From: Alloyangia mangrovi
GTDB lineage: Bacteria > Pseudomonadota > Alphaproteobacteria > Rhodobacterales > Rhodobacteraceae
Direction of reading: 5' to 3'
Assembly (NCBI RefSeq): GCF_002300555.2
Contig: NZ_NTHN02000043.1
Coordinates: 1 to 48,372, forward strand
DNA: 48,372 nt
Part shown: one piece after another, positions 37,573-46,545 of the stretch
How positions within the stretch are numbered: position 1 is the first letter of the stretch
Layout of the letters: each line of letters begins with the position of its first letter
Notes under the pieces: model-generated
The model's input: only the letters and a program-made list of their open reading frames with translations
Database searches by the model: none
Told to the model about the DNA's origin: nothing
Program-made: the position numbers and the translations under genes

Positions 37573-38268
37573 TCAGGCGGAAGCGGCCTGTCTTTCAAGG
37601 CTTTGCGCGATCAGCTCCGGGGTTTCCGGCCAGTCGATGAAGGCCGGAAGGACCGGCCCTGCGAACCCTGCCTCCGCCAGCGCCTCCGGCACATCCTCCA
37701 GCATATGACCCGCGTTGAGCGCAAATTGCGGCAGGCAGATCGCCTGACCGATAATCCGGGCCGACTCGCTCAGGAAGGGCGGCTCTTCCACGTAGCCCGC
37801 AAGTGCCTCGGCGAATCCCATCTCGGCCTTCAGCGCGGCGGCAAAGTCGCGCGCGCTTTCCGCGCTGGTGCGGGACACGGCGCTGCCATGGGCGGCGATC
37901 AGCAGGGTTGTATCCTGCGCCGGCCAGCCTTTCTCGCAGAGTGCACGCTGCAGCGCATGGGCGGCACTGGTCACCAGCGCAGGCTCGGTGCCGAAGGGCT
38001 CCAGCACCCGCAGCCCCAGCGGTTCGGCCCGTTCGGCGAGCACCTTCTTGGTGAAATAGCCACGCGCCATGAAATAGGGGTAGATCCAGGGGCCACCAAG
38101 CTTTGCCACGGCTGCGTCGAAGGCCCCCTCCTTGGCCAGCGTGGCACCGCCGATGCGCCAGCCGGGAAGCAGCGCGCCGACTCGCGCCGCGAGGTCCTTC
38201 AACGCCGCTTCCTGCGGATCGGGATCTGAGGGGCTGCCATGGGCGACGATGAGGGCGGATCGGGTCAT
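37573..38268 (-). CDS. CbiX/SirB-family chelatase-like protein
   Basis: The 231-residue protein fits the CbiX-type chelatase family, which inserts Co2+ (or Fe2+) into sirohydrochlorin. It has two repeats: an N-terminal half with LIVAHGSPSDP (H10) and a C-terminal half with LLIAAHGSA, each His at the metal-binding position. No cobalamin or siroheme gene lies in this window, so the metal and pathway are uncertain. Single gene with terminator at 37514. Confidence 0.8.
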   Translation of the reverse strand: MTRSALIVAHGSPSDPDPQEAALKDLAARVGALLPGWRIGGATLAKEGAFDAAVAKLGGPWIYPYFMARGYFTKKVLAERAEPLGLRVLEPFGTEPALVTSAAHALQRALCEKGWPAQDTTLLIAAHGSAVSRTSAESARDFAAALKAEMGFAEALAGYVEEPPFLSESARIIGQAICLPQFALNAGHMLEDVPEALAEAGFAGPVLPAFIDWPETPELIAQSLERQAASA

Positions 38269-38365
38269 GTCTTCAGGCCTCGATAGTCAGTCGTGCCGCG
38301 CAAACTAGCGCCGCAAGAGGTTTCGAAAACTCTTCCAAGTTCCTTCGATGGACCCCGCGTGGGTC

Positions 38366-38926
38366 TCAGTCGCGGAAGGCTTCGGCAAACGCTTCGGGCA
38401 GGTCGAACTCCTGCAGCACCCGGGCGCGGCCCTCGGGGGACATCTTCAGCGCCGTCTTCTCGACGATGCGCTGCAGCCCCTCGGCATCACGGGTCTCGGC
38501 AAAGGGCGAGAAGTACCACTTGAGGAAGGTGAAGCAGATCACGTCCTCCAGCGCCTGCACCTCGGCGTCGCGCTTGATCCCCTCCTTGCGCAGCAACACG
38601 CCCACGCGCTCCTGAGCCTCGGCGTCAAAGCCCGCCTTTGCCATCATCCCTGCGAGCCGTGCGCCATGGCGGCGGCCCTGCTCCTTGCGCCAGGCAAAAT
38701 AGCCGGGGCGGTCCATGGGGTAGGACTCGCGCGGCAGCAGCCAGCGCTCGACGTGCTGGCCGCGCGCGGCGATCTGCAGCACCTCCGAGGCCGCAGGAAA
38801 GAGCCGGCTCAGCTCCGCGCTCATGCGCTCGCCGTAGAGCAGCGCGGCGGGCTGGCCGTCTTCGCGGTTGGGGTCTTGCGCGTTGGCGGAATCGATCTCG
38901 GACAGGACGTCATCAAGCGCGCTCAT
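38366..38926 (-). CDS. DUF4202-family protein
   Basis: A 186-residue cytoplasmic protein. It has the features of DUF4202: GQHVERWLLPRESYP..RPGYFAWR near residue 60-85, an alternating His/Arg/Glu pattern like an HD-type helical domain, and FLKWYFSPFA. Function is unknown. The ATG at 38926 follows AAGGAG at 7 bases, which decides the start over an ATG six codons upstream. Divergent from cydD. Confidence 0.85.
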   Translation of the reverse strand: MSALDDVLSEIDSANAQDPNREDGQPAALLYGERMSAELSRLFPAASEVLQIAARGQHVERWLLPRESYPMDRPGYFAWRKEQGRRHGARLAGMMAKAGFDAEAQERVGVLLRKEGIKRDAEVQALEDVICFTFLKWYFSPFAETRDAEGLQRIVEKTALKMSPEGRARVLQEFDLPEAFAEAFRD

Positions 38927-39177
38927 CTCCGGGCTCCTTTGCAATTAGGGGGCTGGGGCATCTGGAAAATCTCCTGTCGGGCTGGAGCTTTCAGCGTCGC
39001 ACGGGCGGTCGCGCGGCGCAATCTCCGGCGCGGCGGGCGGCCACGGCTTTCTCCGCGCTGCCCGGGAAGCGGGCTTTGCGGGTGGCGGCAGAATGACGCG
39101 CGGGGCGGCTTGGGGTTGAAACCCTCGGCGTTCATCTATCTCATTGAGGGAGAAACAGATTTTCTCGTGGAGCCGTT

Positions 39178-40853
39178 ATGTCTTTAGCCTCCGAGCCGAA
39201 GCGGACCCGCACCGAGAGCCTGCTTGGCACCGAGGCGCAGCGCCAACTGCGCCAGGCTTCGCGCCTCTCGGTGTTCGCGGGCGCGCTCTGGCTGCCGCAG
39301 GCCGCTGCGCTGGCCTGGGGCATCGCCGGATGGGCCGAGGCGGCGCCGCTCGCACGTACGCTTTGGATGGCGCTGGCCTTTGCGCTGCTCGGGCTCTTCC
39401 GCGGCTGGGCAGAGCGCCAAGCCGCACGGCGCGCCTACCGTGCCGCCGACGAAACGCTGCACGTCCAGAGGCAGGCGCTGCTGGACCGCGAGTCACTGCG
39501 CTCGGGCGGCGCATCCTCGGCGGCGCTGGCCGCGCTGCTGACCGAGAAACTGGCCGCGCTCGGCCCCTGGATCACCCGCTTCCGCCCGGCAATGGCGCGC
39601 GCCCGGCTGCTGCCCTTGCTCTCTCTCGCGGTGATCCTGCCGATTTCCTGGGCCGCGGGGCTGGTGTTGCTGGTCGCCGGGCCGCTGATCCCGCTCTTCA
39701 TGGCGCTGGTCGGCATGGCGGCGCAGGACGCGAGCCGCAAGCAGATGGTCGAAGTAGGCGCGATGAATACGCTGCTGATCGACCGCATCTCGGCGCTGCC
39801 GGACCTGCTGCTGCTCAACGCCACCGAGGCCTCGCGGGCCGAGTTCTCGGCGCGCGCCGAGGGGCTGCGCGAGCGGACCATGGCGGTGCTGCGGGTGGCC
39901 TTCCTCTCCTCGACGGTGCTCGAGCTCTTCTCGGCGCTCGGGGTGGCGATGGTGGCGGTCTACGTCGGCTTCTCGCTGCTGGGGGAGATCACCATCGGCA
40001 CCTGGGGGCTCTTCGGGCCGGGGCTGACGCTGTTCCAAGGGCTGTTCCTGCTGCTGCTGGCGCCGGACTTCTTCCAGCCGCTGCGCGATCTCGCGGCGGC
40101 CTGGCACGACAAGGCGGCGGCCGAGGCGGTGGCGGAGGACCTCGCGGTGCTCGTCACCTCTGAGGCGGTCCCGGTGCTGGGGCAGGGGGTGGAGGCCGCG
40201 CCGCTGCCCGGACCCGCCTCGGTGGCGCTCAGCGGGGTGCAGGTGGCGCGGGGGGGGCGCACCGTGTGGCGCTGCCGGACATCGAAGTGGCCCCGGGCGA
40301 GTCGCTGGCCTTGCGCGGACCGAGCGGGGTCGGCAAGTCCACGGCGCTCGAGCTGATCGCGGGGCTGCTTGTGTCCGACCTAGGTGAGGTGCGGGTGGCC
40401 GGGCGGCCGCTCGACCACGCAAGCGCCGACGCCTGGCGGGCGCGCATTGCCTATGTGCCGCAGCAGGTGCACATCCCGGACATGAGCCTGCGCGCCTTCC
40501 TGACCGGCAACGCAGAGGGCGAGGTTCCGGCCGAGGCGCTGCGCCGCGCGCGGGCCGAACGCATCGTCGCCGCGCTGCCCGAGGGGCTGGAAACGGTGCT
40601 GGGCGAAAGCGGGGCGGGGGTATCGGGCGGCGAGGCGCGGCGGCTGCTGCTGGCCCGTGCGCTGATCCGCGGCGCCGATGTGATCCTCGCCGATGAGCCC
40701 ACCGCCGATCTCGACACGACCACCGGCGCCGCGATCATCGAGGTGCTCAAGGAGCTCTCCACCGAGGGACGCACGGTGATTGTCGCCACCCATGATCCGG
40801 CGCTGGCCGGTGCCATGGGCCGCACCATCGATCTGGAGCCCGCCCCATGCTGA
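39178..40853 (+). CDS. cydD: Cytochrome bd assembly ABC transporter subunit CydD, frameshifted
   Basis: This half-transporter of CydDC exports glutathione and cysteine and is needed to assemble cytochrome bd. An N-terminal six-helix membrane domain (about 25-325) precedes an ATPase domain with GPSGVGKST, SGGEARRLLLARAL and VILADEPTADLD. The frame breaks near a run of eight G (40250-40257), just before the ATPase domain. Adding one base (or removing two, such as the duplicated TG at 40265-40268) joins the halves; about 557-558 residues result. It overlaps cydC by 7 bases. Confidence 0.9.
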
Positions 40854-42523
40854 AGCTCTGGCAGATCCTGCGCCTGCTGTGGCGTGCGCATCCCTTCGCG
40901 ATGTGGCGGGGGGCGCTTCTGGCGGTGCTCGTGCTGCTGATGGGGGCGGCGCTGCTCGGACTCTCGGGCTGGTTCATCACCGCGACGGGCATGGCGGGTG
41001 TCGCGGGGGTGGGTATCGCCTTCGACGTTTTCCGCCCCAGTGCCGGGGTGCGCGGGCTGGCGCTTGGCCGGGCGGCGGCACGCTACGGCGAGCGCCTGCT
41101 AACTCATGACGCCACATTGCGCGCGCTCGCGGCGCTGCGGGTCACCCTGCTGGAGAGGCTCGAGCGCTTTCCCGTGGCCGACCTGCGGCGCTTGCGGGGG
41201 GCTTCGGCTCTGACCAGGATCACCGCCGACGTGGACGCGCTCGATGGGGTGGTGCTGCGGCTGGCCCTGCCTGTCGCCGCGGCGCTGCTGACCCATTTGG
41301 CGGTGTTTTTCGGACTTTGGGCCCTGACCTCGCATGCGATCGCGCTCTCGGTCGCGGCGGGCTACATGATGGGCGGCGGTGTGGTGCTCTGGCGGGTGGC
41401 GCGGGCGACGCTGGGCCTCTCGGCGCGGGCCGAGGAGGCCTCGCAGGACCTGCGGCGCCGCGCCATCGGCCTGTTCCGCGGGCGGCGCGAGGCGATCCTG
41501 CAGGGGGTGTTGCCGAGCTGGCGCGCAGGTCTGGACAGGGTCGAGGACGAGGCGCGCTATGCCATGGATCAGCTCGACCGCATCGACACCGGCGCGGGGC
41601 AGGCGCTTTCGGCGATCGTGACGCTGGCCGCGGCGGGGGTCTTCGCGCTGGCGGGCTGGCTGGTGGCCGAGAGCGACCTCGACCCGGCACGTGCCGCCAT
41701 CGGCGTTTTCGTGGCGCTCGCGCTTGGCGAGACGCTCCTGCCGCTGCGCCGGGGCATGGCCGAGATTGGCCGGATGCGCGACGCGGCGGGCCGGGTGCTT
41801 GCTGAACCGCCGGGAGAGGCCCCCTTGGCCCCGGCTCGTGCAACGGCCGTCACAGAGGCACATGCGGAGATGCTCCTGACCCTTCGGCACCTCTCGCTGG
41901 CGCGGCCCGGCTGGTCCCGGCTTCTGCTGCATGATCTGTCCTTCGGCCTGCGGGTCGGCGAAACGCTCGCGCTCCGCGGCGCCTCGGGGCTTGGCAAATC
42001 CACCCTGCTCGACGTCATCGCCGGGCTGGAGCCGGTGACGGCGGGAGAGATCACTCTTCTGGACCGCCCGTTGGCAACCTGGCCGGACAGGGAACTGCGC
42101 GAGGTGCTGACCCTCGTGCCGCAGCGCGCGGCGCTGGTGTCGGGCACGGTGCTGGAGAATCTCGCGCTCGCCCGCCCCGGTCTGACCGAGGCCGAAGCGC
42201 TGGAGGCGCTGGAGGCCGTGCAATTGGCACAGACGGTCGCAGAGCGCGGCGGCCTCGGTTCACCTTTGGGTGAGGGCGGGGCCGGGCTCTCGGGTGGTCA
42301 GGCCCGCCGACTGGTGTTGGCACGGGCGCTTCTACGCCGCCCGAAGCTGCTTCTTCTGGACGAGCCGACCGAGGGCCTCGATACGGACATGGCTCGGCAA
42401 GTCATTGCAGGAACAAGAAAGTTTCTGCCAGATGCGGCGATCATCACAGCTTCGCACCGCGCCGCGGAGCTGGAGGCCGCCGATCAGGTGATCGATCTCA
42501 AAAGCTATATCCCAGAATCATGA
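40847..42523 (+). CDS. cydC: Cytochrome bd assembly ABC transporter subunit CydC
   Basis: 558 residues, intact. Six-helix membrane domain (about 15-320), then an ATPase with Walker A GASGLGKST, signature LSGGQARRLVLARAL, Walker B LLLLDEPTEGLD, and the switch His in ITASHR. It forms the CydDC heterodimer that supports heme insertion into cytochrome bd through thiol export. The start overlaps the cydD end. The FNR-type box of cydA begins 5 bp after its stop. Confidence 0.94.
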   Translation: MLKLWQILRLLWRAHPFAMWRGALLAVLVLLMGAALLGLSGWFITATGMAGVAGVGIAFDVFRPSAGVRGLALGRAAARYGERLLTHDATLRALAALRVTLLERLERFPVADLRRLRGASALTRITADVDALDGVVLRLALPVAAALLTHLAVFFGLWALTSHAIALSVAAGYMMGGGVVLWRVARATLGLSARAEEASQDLRRRAIGLFRGRREAILQGVLPSWRAGLDRVEDEARYAMDQLDRIDTGAGQALSAIVTLAAAGVFALAGWLVAESDLDPARAAIGVFVALALGETLLPLRRGMAEIGRMRDAAGRVLAEPPGEAPLAPARATAVTEAHAEMLLTLRHLSLARPGWSRLLLHDLSFGLRVGETLALRGASGLGKSTLLDVIAGLEPVTAGEITLLDRPLATWPDRELREVLTLVPQRAALVSGTVLENLALARPGLTEAEALEALEAVQLAQTVAERGGLGSPLGEGGAGLSGGQARRLVLARALLRRPKLLLLDEPTEGLDTDMARQVIAGTRKFLPDAAIITASHRAAELEAADQVIDLKSYIPES

Positions 42524-42528
42524 TGAAC

Positions 42529-42542
42529 TTGATGCAGATCAA
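42529..42542 (+). promoter_or_regulatory. FNR/FnrL binding site upstream of cydABX
   Basis: TTGAT-GCAG-ATCAA is a perfect match to the FNR/FnrL consensus TTGAT-N4-ATCAA. If centred at -41.5, the start of transcription would be near 42577, with TGTAGC (42564-42569) as a weak -10. This predicts induction when oxygen falls. Confidence 0.88.
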
Positions 42543-42699
42543 TCCGCTGTCACAATGGTGGGGTGTAGCAGGGCATCTGAAAGGTGTCGTTCGGTAAAGA
42601 GTACCCGCCCACCTCGAATTTTAACTTGTGGACCAAGGGTCTATGGGTCGCCATTCGGCGGTGCTTGCCTTTGGACAACATGCGCAGAGGAGTACTGAC

Positions 42700-44313
42700 A
42701 TGGAGCTCGATATTGTCGAGCTGTCGCGTTTGCAGTTTGCGATGACGGCCCTCTATCACTTCCTCTTCGTGCCGCTCACGCTGGGTCTGTCGATCCTCGT
42801 GGCGATCATGGAGACGGTCTATGTGATGACCGGCCGCCCGATCTGGCGACAGATGACGAAATTCTGGGGCACGCTGTTCGGGATCAACTTCGTTCTCGGC
42901 GTGGCGACGGGGATCACCATGGAATTCCAGTTCGGCATGAACTGGAGCTACTACAGCCACTACGTCGGCGACATCTTCGGCGCGCCGCTGGCGGTCGAGG
43001 GGCTGATGGCCTTCTTCCTCGAGGCGACCTTCGTCGGGCTGTTCTTCTTCGGCTGGGACCGGCTCTCGCGCGTGGCGCATTGCATCGTTGCCTGGCTGGT
43101 GGCGATCGGCTCGAATTTCTCGGCGCTGTGGATTCTCATCGCCAACGGCTGGATGGTCAATCCGGTCGGCGCCGAGTTCAACCCCGAGACCATGCGCATG
43201 GAGATGACCAACTTCTTCGAGGTGGTCTTCAACGAGGTGGCGCAAGCCAAGTTCGTGCATACCGTCTCGGCGGGGTACATCACCGCCTCGATTTTCGTGC
43301 TCGGTGTCTCGGCCTGGTACATGCTGAAGGGGCGTCACCTGGAGCTGGCGCGCCGGTCGATCGCCGTCGCCGCCTCCTTCGGCCTGGCCGCCTCGCTCTC
43401 GGTTGTCGTGCTGGGGGATGAGTCGGGCTACTCGGCCAGCCACACCCAGAAGATGAAACTCGCCGCCATCGAGGCGATGTGGGAGACCGAGCCCGCGCCC
43501 GCACATTTCACCCTGATCGGCTTCCCCGACCAGGAAGCGCGCGAGACCCATTACGCGGTGCATGTCCCCTGGGTCATGGGCTTGATCGGGACGCGCTCAC
43601 TGACGCAGGAAATCCCCGGCATCAACGAGCTGGTCGCGGAATCCGAGGAACGTATCCGCTCAGGTATCATCGCCTATGACGAGCTGATGACCATCCGTGC
43701 CGAGCGCGATGCCACCCCCGCGGAGGTGCGCGCGAACTTCGAGCAGCACTCGGCAGACCTTGGCTACGCGCTGCTGCTGAAGCGCTACGTGGATGACCCG
43801 CGCGAGGCGACCGAAGAGCAGATCAAGATGGCCGCGGACGACACTGTGCCGGGCGTCGCGCCGCTGTTCTGGTCGTTCCGGATCATGGTCGGCCTCGGCT
43901 TCTCCTTCATCGCGCTGACCGGGCTCTTCTTCGTGCTCAGCAACTTCCGGCGCGGGGCCTATCCCCGTTGGGCGCTGCGGCTGGCGGTGCTCTGGATCCC
44001 GCTGCCGTGGATCGCCGCCGAGATGGGCTGGATCGTCGCCGAATACGGTCGCCAGCCCTGGACGGTGGACGGCATCCTGCCCACCGCGCTCTCGGCCTCG
44101 CACCTGAGCGTCGGCGACCTTCTGTTCACCCTCGCGGGCTTCGCGCTCTTCTACACCGTGCTCTTCATCGTCGAGATGGGCCTCATGCTGAAGTACATCC
44201 GCAAGGGCCCGCAGGAGGATGTGGAGAAAACCGAGAAATGGATGGCGCGGCACGAGCACCGGCTGCGCACCCATGACGGCAAGGGTCCCTTTGCCGATGC
44301 GCCTGCGGAGTAA
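42700..44313 (+). CDS. cydA: Cytochrome bd ubiquinol oxidase subunit I, CydA
   Basis: At 537 residues it is slightly longer than E. coli CydA. Nine membrane helices. Heme ligands by position: H20 (b595, in TALYHFLF), H187 and M396 (b558). The conserved GRQPW near 450 and a long periplasmic Q-loop (about 255-385) for quinol binding are present, so it belongs to the long-Q-loop class. GAGGAG precedes the ATG at 42700; an upstream in-frame start is not favoured. It reduces oxygen at high affinity without pumping protons. Regulated by the FNR-type box at 42529. Confidence 0.96.
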   Translation: MELDIVELSRLQFAMTALYHFLFVPLTLGLSILVAIMETVYVMTGRPIWRQMTKFWGTLFGINFVLGVATGITMEFQFGMNWSYYSHYVGDIFGAPLAVEGLMAFFLEATFVGLFFFGWDRLSRVAHCIVAWLVAIGSNFSALWILIANGWMVNPVGAEFNPETMRMEMTNFFEVVFNEVAQAKFVHTVSAGYITASIFVLGVSAWYMLKGRHLELARRSIAVAASFGLAASLSVVVLGDESGYSASHTQKMKLAAIEAMWETEPAPAHFTLIGFPDQEARETHYAVHVPWVMGLIGTRSLTQEIPGINELVAESEERIRSGIIAYDELMTIRAERDATPAEVRANFEQHSADLGYALLLKRYVDDPREATEEQIKMAADDTVPGVAPLFWSFRIMVGLGFSFIALTGLFFVLSNFRRGAYPRWALRLAVLWIPLPWIAAEMGWIVAEYGRQPWTVDGILPTALSASHLSVGDLLFTLAGFALFYTVLFIVEMGLMLKYIRKGPQEDVEKTEKWMARHEHRLRTHDGKGPFADAPAE

Positions 44314-44318
44314 CCCTC

Positions 44319-45479
44319 ATGATCCTGCATGATCTTATCAGTTTCGAAGTTCTCCGCCTGATCTGGTGGGCGCTGCTCGGCGTGCTGCTGATCGGCTTCG
44401 CGCTCACCGACGGCTTCGACATGGGCGTCGGCGCGCTGCTTCCCTTCGTCGGCAAGACCGATGTCGAGCGCCGCGTGGTGATCAACACCATCGGCCCGGT
44501 GTGGGAAGGCAACCAGGTCTGGTTCATCCTCGGTGGCGGCGCGATCTTCGCCGCCTGGCCACCGCTCTACGCGGTCAGCTTCTCGGGCTTCTACCTCGCG
44601 ATGTTTGCCATCCTCGCGGCGCTCATCCTGCGCCCGGTGGGCTTCAAGTACCGCTCCAAGCGCGACAGCGCCACGTGGCGGAGCAGTTGGGACTGGGCGC
44701 TCTTCGTCGGCGGCGCGGCCCCGGCGCTGCTCTTCGGCGTGGCGGTGGGCAACGTTCTGCTGGGCGTGCCCTTCCACCTGACCGAGGATCTGATGCCGAT
44801 GTATGACGGCAGCTTCTACGGCAAGTTCCTCGGTCTGCTGCGCCCCTTCGCGCTGCTCTGCGGGGTGGTCTCGCTGTCGATGCTGATCATGCACGGCGCG
44901 GCCTGGCTGTCGGTGAAGACCAAGGGCATGGTCGCTTTCCGCGCGCAGCGCATCGGCACCGTGGCGGGGATGGTCGCGGCGGCGGGCTACGCGCTCGCCG
45001 GCCTGTGGCTGGCCTTCGGCATCGACGGCTTCCACATCACCTCGGAGATCGTGAAGGACGGCCCGTCGAACCCGCTCTTCAAGGACGTGGCGCACGAGGG
45101 GTCGTGGTTGATCGCCTATACCGAGCGCCCGTGGATCCTGATCGCGCCGATCCTCGGCTTCACGGGCATCTTCATGGCGGTGCGAGGGCTGCGCGAGGGG
45201 TTCGAGGTCTCGACCTTCCTCTGGTCGAAACTGGCGATCCTCGGGGTCATCTCAAGCGTCGGGCTGACCATGTTTCCCTTCATCCTGCCCTCGACAGTCG
45301 ATCCGCGCAGCTCGCTCACCGTCTGGGACAGCTCGTCCTCGCACCTGACGCTGTTCGTCATGCTGGTGGCGACGGTGATCTTCCTGCCGATCATCCTCGC
45401 CTACACGGCCTGGGTCTACAAAGTGCTCTGGGGCAAGGTCACCGAAGACGACGTGACCAGCTCGCACAGCGCCTACTGA
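44319..45479 (+). CDS. cydB: Cytochrome bd ubiquinol oxidase subunit II, CydB
   Basis: Eight or nine membrane helices in 386 residues, with the CydB features LTDGFDMGVGALLPF near the N-terminus, GPVWEGNQVWFILGGG and a conserved C-terminal AYTAWVYKVLWGKV. It shapes the oxidase with CydA. Starts 5 bases after the cydA stop and is followed at 16 bp by cydX. Confidence 0.96.
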   Translation: MILHDLISFEVLRLIWWALLGVLLIGFALTDGFDMGVGALLPFVGKTDVERRVVINTIGPVWEGNQVWFILGGGAIFAAWPPLYAVSFSGFYLAMFAILAALILRPVGFKYRSKRDSATWRSSWDWALFVGGAAPALLFGVAVGNVLLGVPFHLTEDLMPMYDGSFYGKFLGLLRPFALLCGVVSLSMLIMHGAAWLSVKTKGMVAFRAQRIGTVAGMVAAAGYALAGLWLAFGIDGFHITSEIVKDGPSNPLFKDVAHEGSWLIAYTERPWILIAPILGFTGIFMAVRGLREGFEVSTFLWSKLAILGVISSVGLTMFPFILPSTVDPRSSLTVWDSSSSHLTLFVMLVATVIFLPIILAYTAWVYKVLWGKVTEDDVTSSHSAY

Positions 45480-45495
45480 GAAAAGGAGAGAACAC

Positions 45496-45618
45496 ATGTG
45501 GTATTTCGCCTGGATCCTCGGCCTGCCGCTGGCGGCGCTCTTCGCGGTGATGAACGCGATGTGGCTGGAGCTGCGGGACGACGCGCGCATGGTTGCGGAA
45601 GCCGAACGCGAGAGCTGA
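45496..45618 (+). CDS. cydX: Cytochrome bd small subunit CydX
   Basis: 40 residues: MWYFAWILGLPLAALFAVMN, AMWLELRDDARMVAEAERES. A single membrane helix with an N-terminal MWYFAWILG motif and acidic C-terminus is the CydX/YbgT pattern. It stabilises the oxidase hemes. AAAAGGAGAG lies just upstream. It completes the cydABX operon; too short for usual gene finders. Confidence 0.93.
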   Translation: MWYFAWILGLPLAALFAVMNAMWLELRDDARMVAEAERES

Positions 45619-45640
45619 CCTCGCCAAGCGTGCCTGCTCG

Positions 45641-45675
45641 AGGGCGGTCCGTATCGGGCCGCCCCTTGCCGTTTT
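45641..45675 (+). terminator. Terminator of cydABX
   Basis: GGGCGG-T-CC pairs with GG-G-CCGCCC (42-50 with 56-64 of the 45600 series), one mismatch, five-base loop, followed 7 bases later by TTTT. Confidence 0.7.
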
Positions 45676-45759
45676 AGCGCAGTGTATATTGTCCGTTGTC
45701 ACATCGGGGTTACATTTCTCGCGTAGCAGGCTCGGGTTTCCCAACAGGTATCGGACGGA

Positions 45760-46212
45760 ATGACCTCACTCGGTGAGCAGATCGCGGCACTTCCCATGCG
45801 ATGGGACAAGAACGGAAAGCTTCGGGTGCTGATGGTGACCTCACGCGATACCGGGCGCTGGGTGATGCCCAAGGGCTGGGAAATGGACGGCAAGAAGCCC
45901 TGGGCGGCGGCCGAGATCGAGGCGCTCGAGGAAGCCGGTGCCAAGGGCCACATTGGCAAGAAAGAGATCGGCATCTACCACTATCCGAAGCAGCGCGATG
46001 GCGGCTCGGCGCTGCGCTGCCGGGTGCGGGTCTACCCGATGATCGTCGACACGCTCTCGCGCGACTGGAAAGAGCGCAAGGAACGCAGGCGCAAGTGGTT
46101 CACCCCCAAAGCCGCCGCCAAGCGCGTCGACGAGCCGGAGCTTTCCGAACTGCTGCTGACTCTCTGCGATGCACCGCACAAGATTCCCCTCATCTCCGCG
46201 CTGCTGAGCTGA
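45760..46212 (+). CDS. Nudix hydrolase
   Basis: 150 residues with a Nudix fold like the diphosphoinositol-polyphosphate phosphohydrolase-like group: WVMPKGWEMDGKKPWAAAEIEALEEAGAKG. The Glu residues of the box (EALEEAG) are present, but the usual Arg of REUXEEXGU is Ile. The enzyme hydrolyses a nucleoside diphosphate linked to another group; substrate unknown. The C-terminal KERRRKWF is typical of the branch. Single gene, start ATG. Confidence 0.88.
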   Translation: MTSLGEQIAALPMRWDKNGKLRVLMVTSRDTGRWVMPKGWEMDGKKPWAAAEIEALEEAGAKGHIGKKEIGIYHYPKQRDGGSALRCRVRVYPMIVDTLSRDWKERKERRRKWFTPKAAAKRVDEPELSELLLTLCDAPHKIPLISALLS

Positions 46213-46545
46213 ACTGTCGCCTGGGCGACCATGCGGCATTCCAGCAACGCCAGCTTCGCGATTGTGCATCATGTGATCGCGTGGCCTCTGGGGAATATGG
46301 CGAAAATAAGGTAACCCAAATCCAGGGGCGAGGGTGCCGGATCTCTTACAAGAGCAGCCCGTTCCAGGCAGAGCAGTGCGATTTTCGACAAGAGCGGGTT
46401 TCGGCGCGTCCAGGGGGGCGGGCGGATCCGTCTTGCCGGCGGCCGGCGCACGTAGCGCCGGGCGACGCGATTTCTCAACTCTGCCGGTCTGTGCCGCGGC
46501 GCAATGCCGCGTGTTGAACGAGTGATTGAGTAGAGGGGAGGGGGG
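46213..46545. other. 333-bp intergenic region with one GC-rich hairpin
   Basis: No gene is supported. A perfect 7-bp stem (CCGGCGC-ACGTA-GCGCCGG, 46443-46461) lies in it with no T-run, so it is not a terminator by itself. The lipoprotein ribosome site GAGGGGAGGGGGG adjoins the ATG at 46546. Confidence 0.5.
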
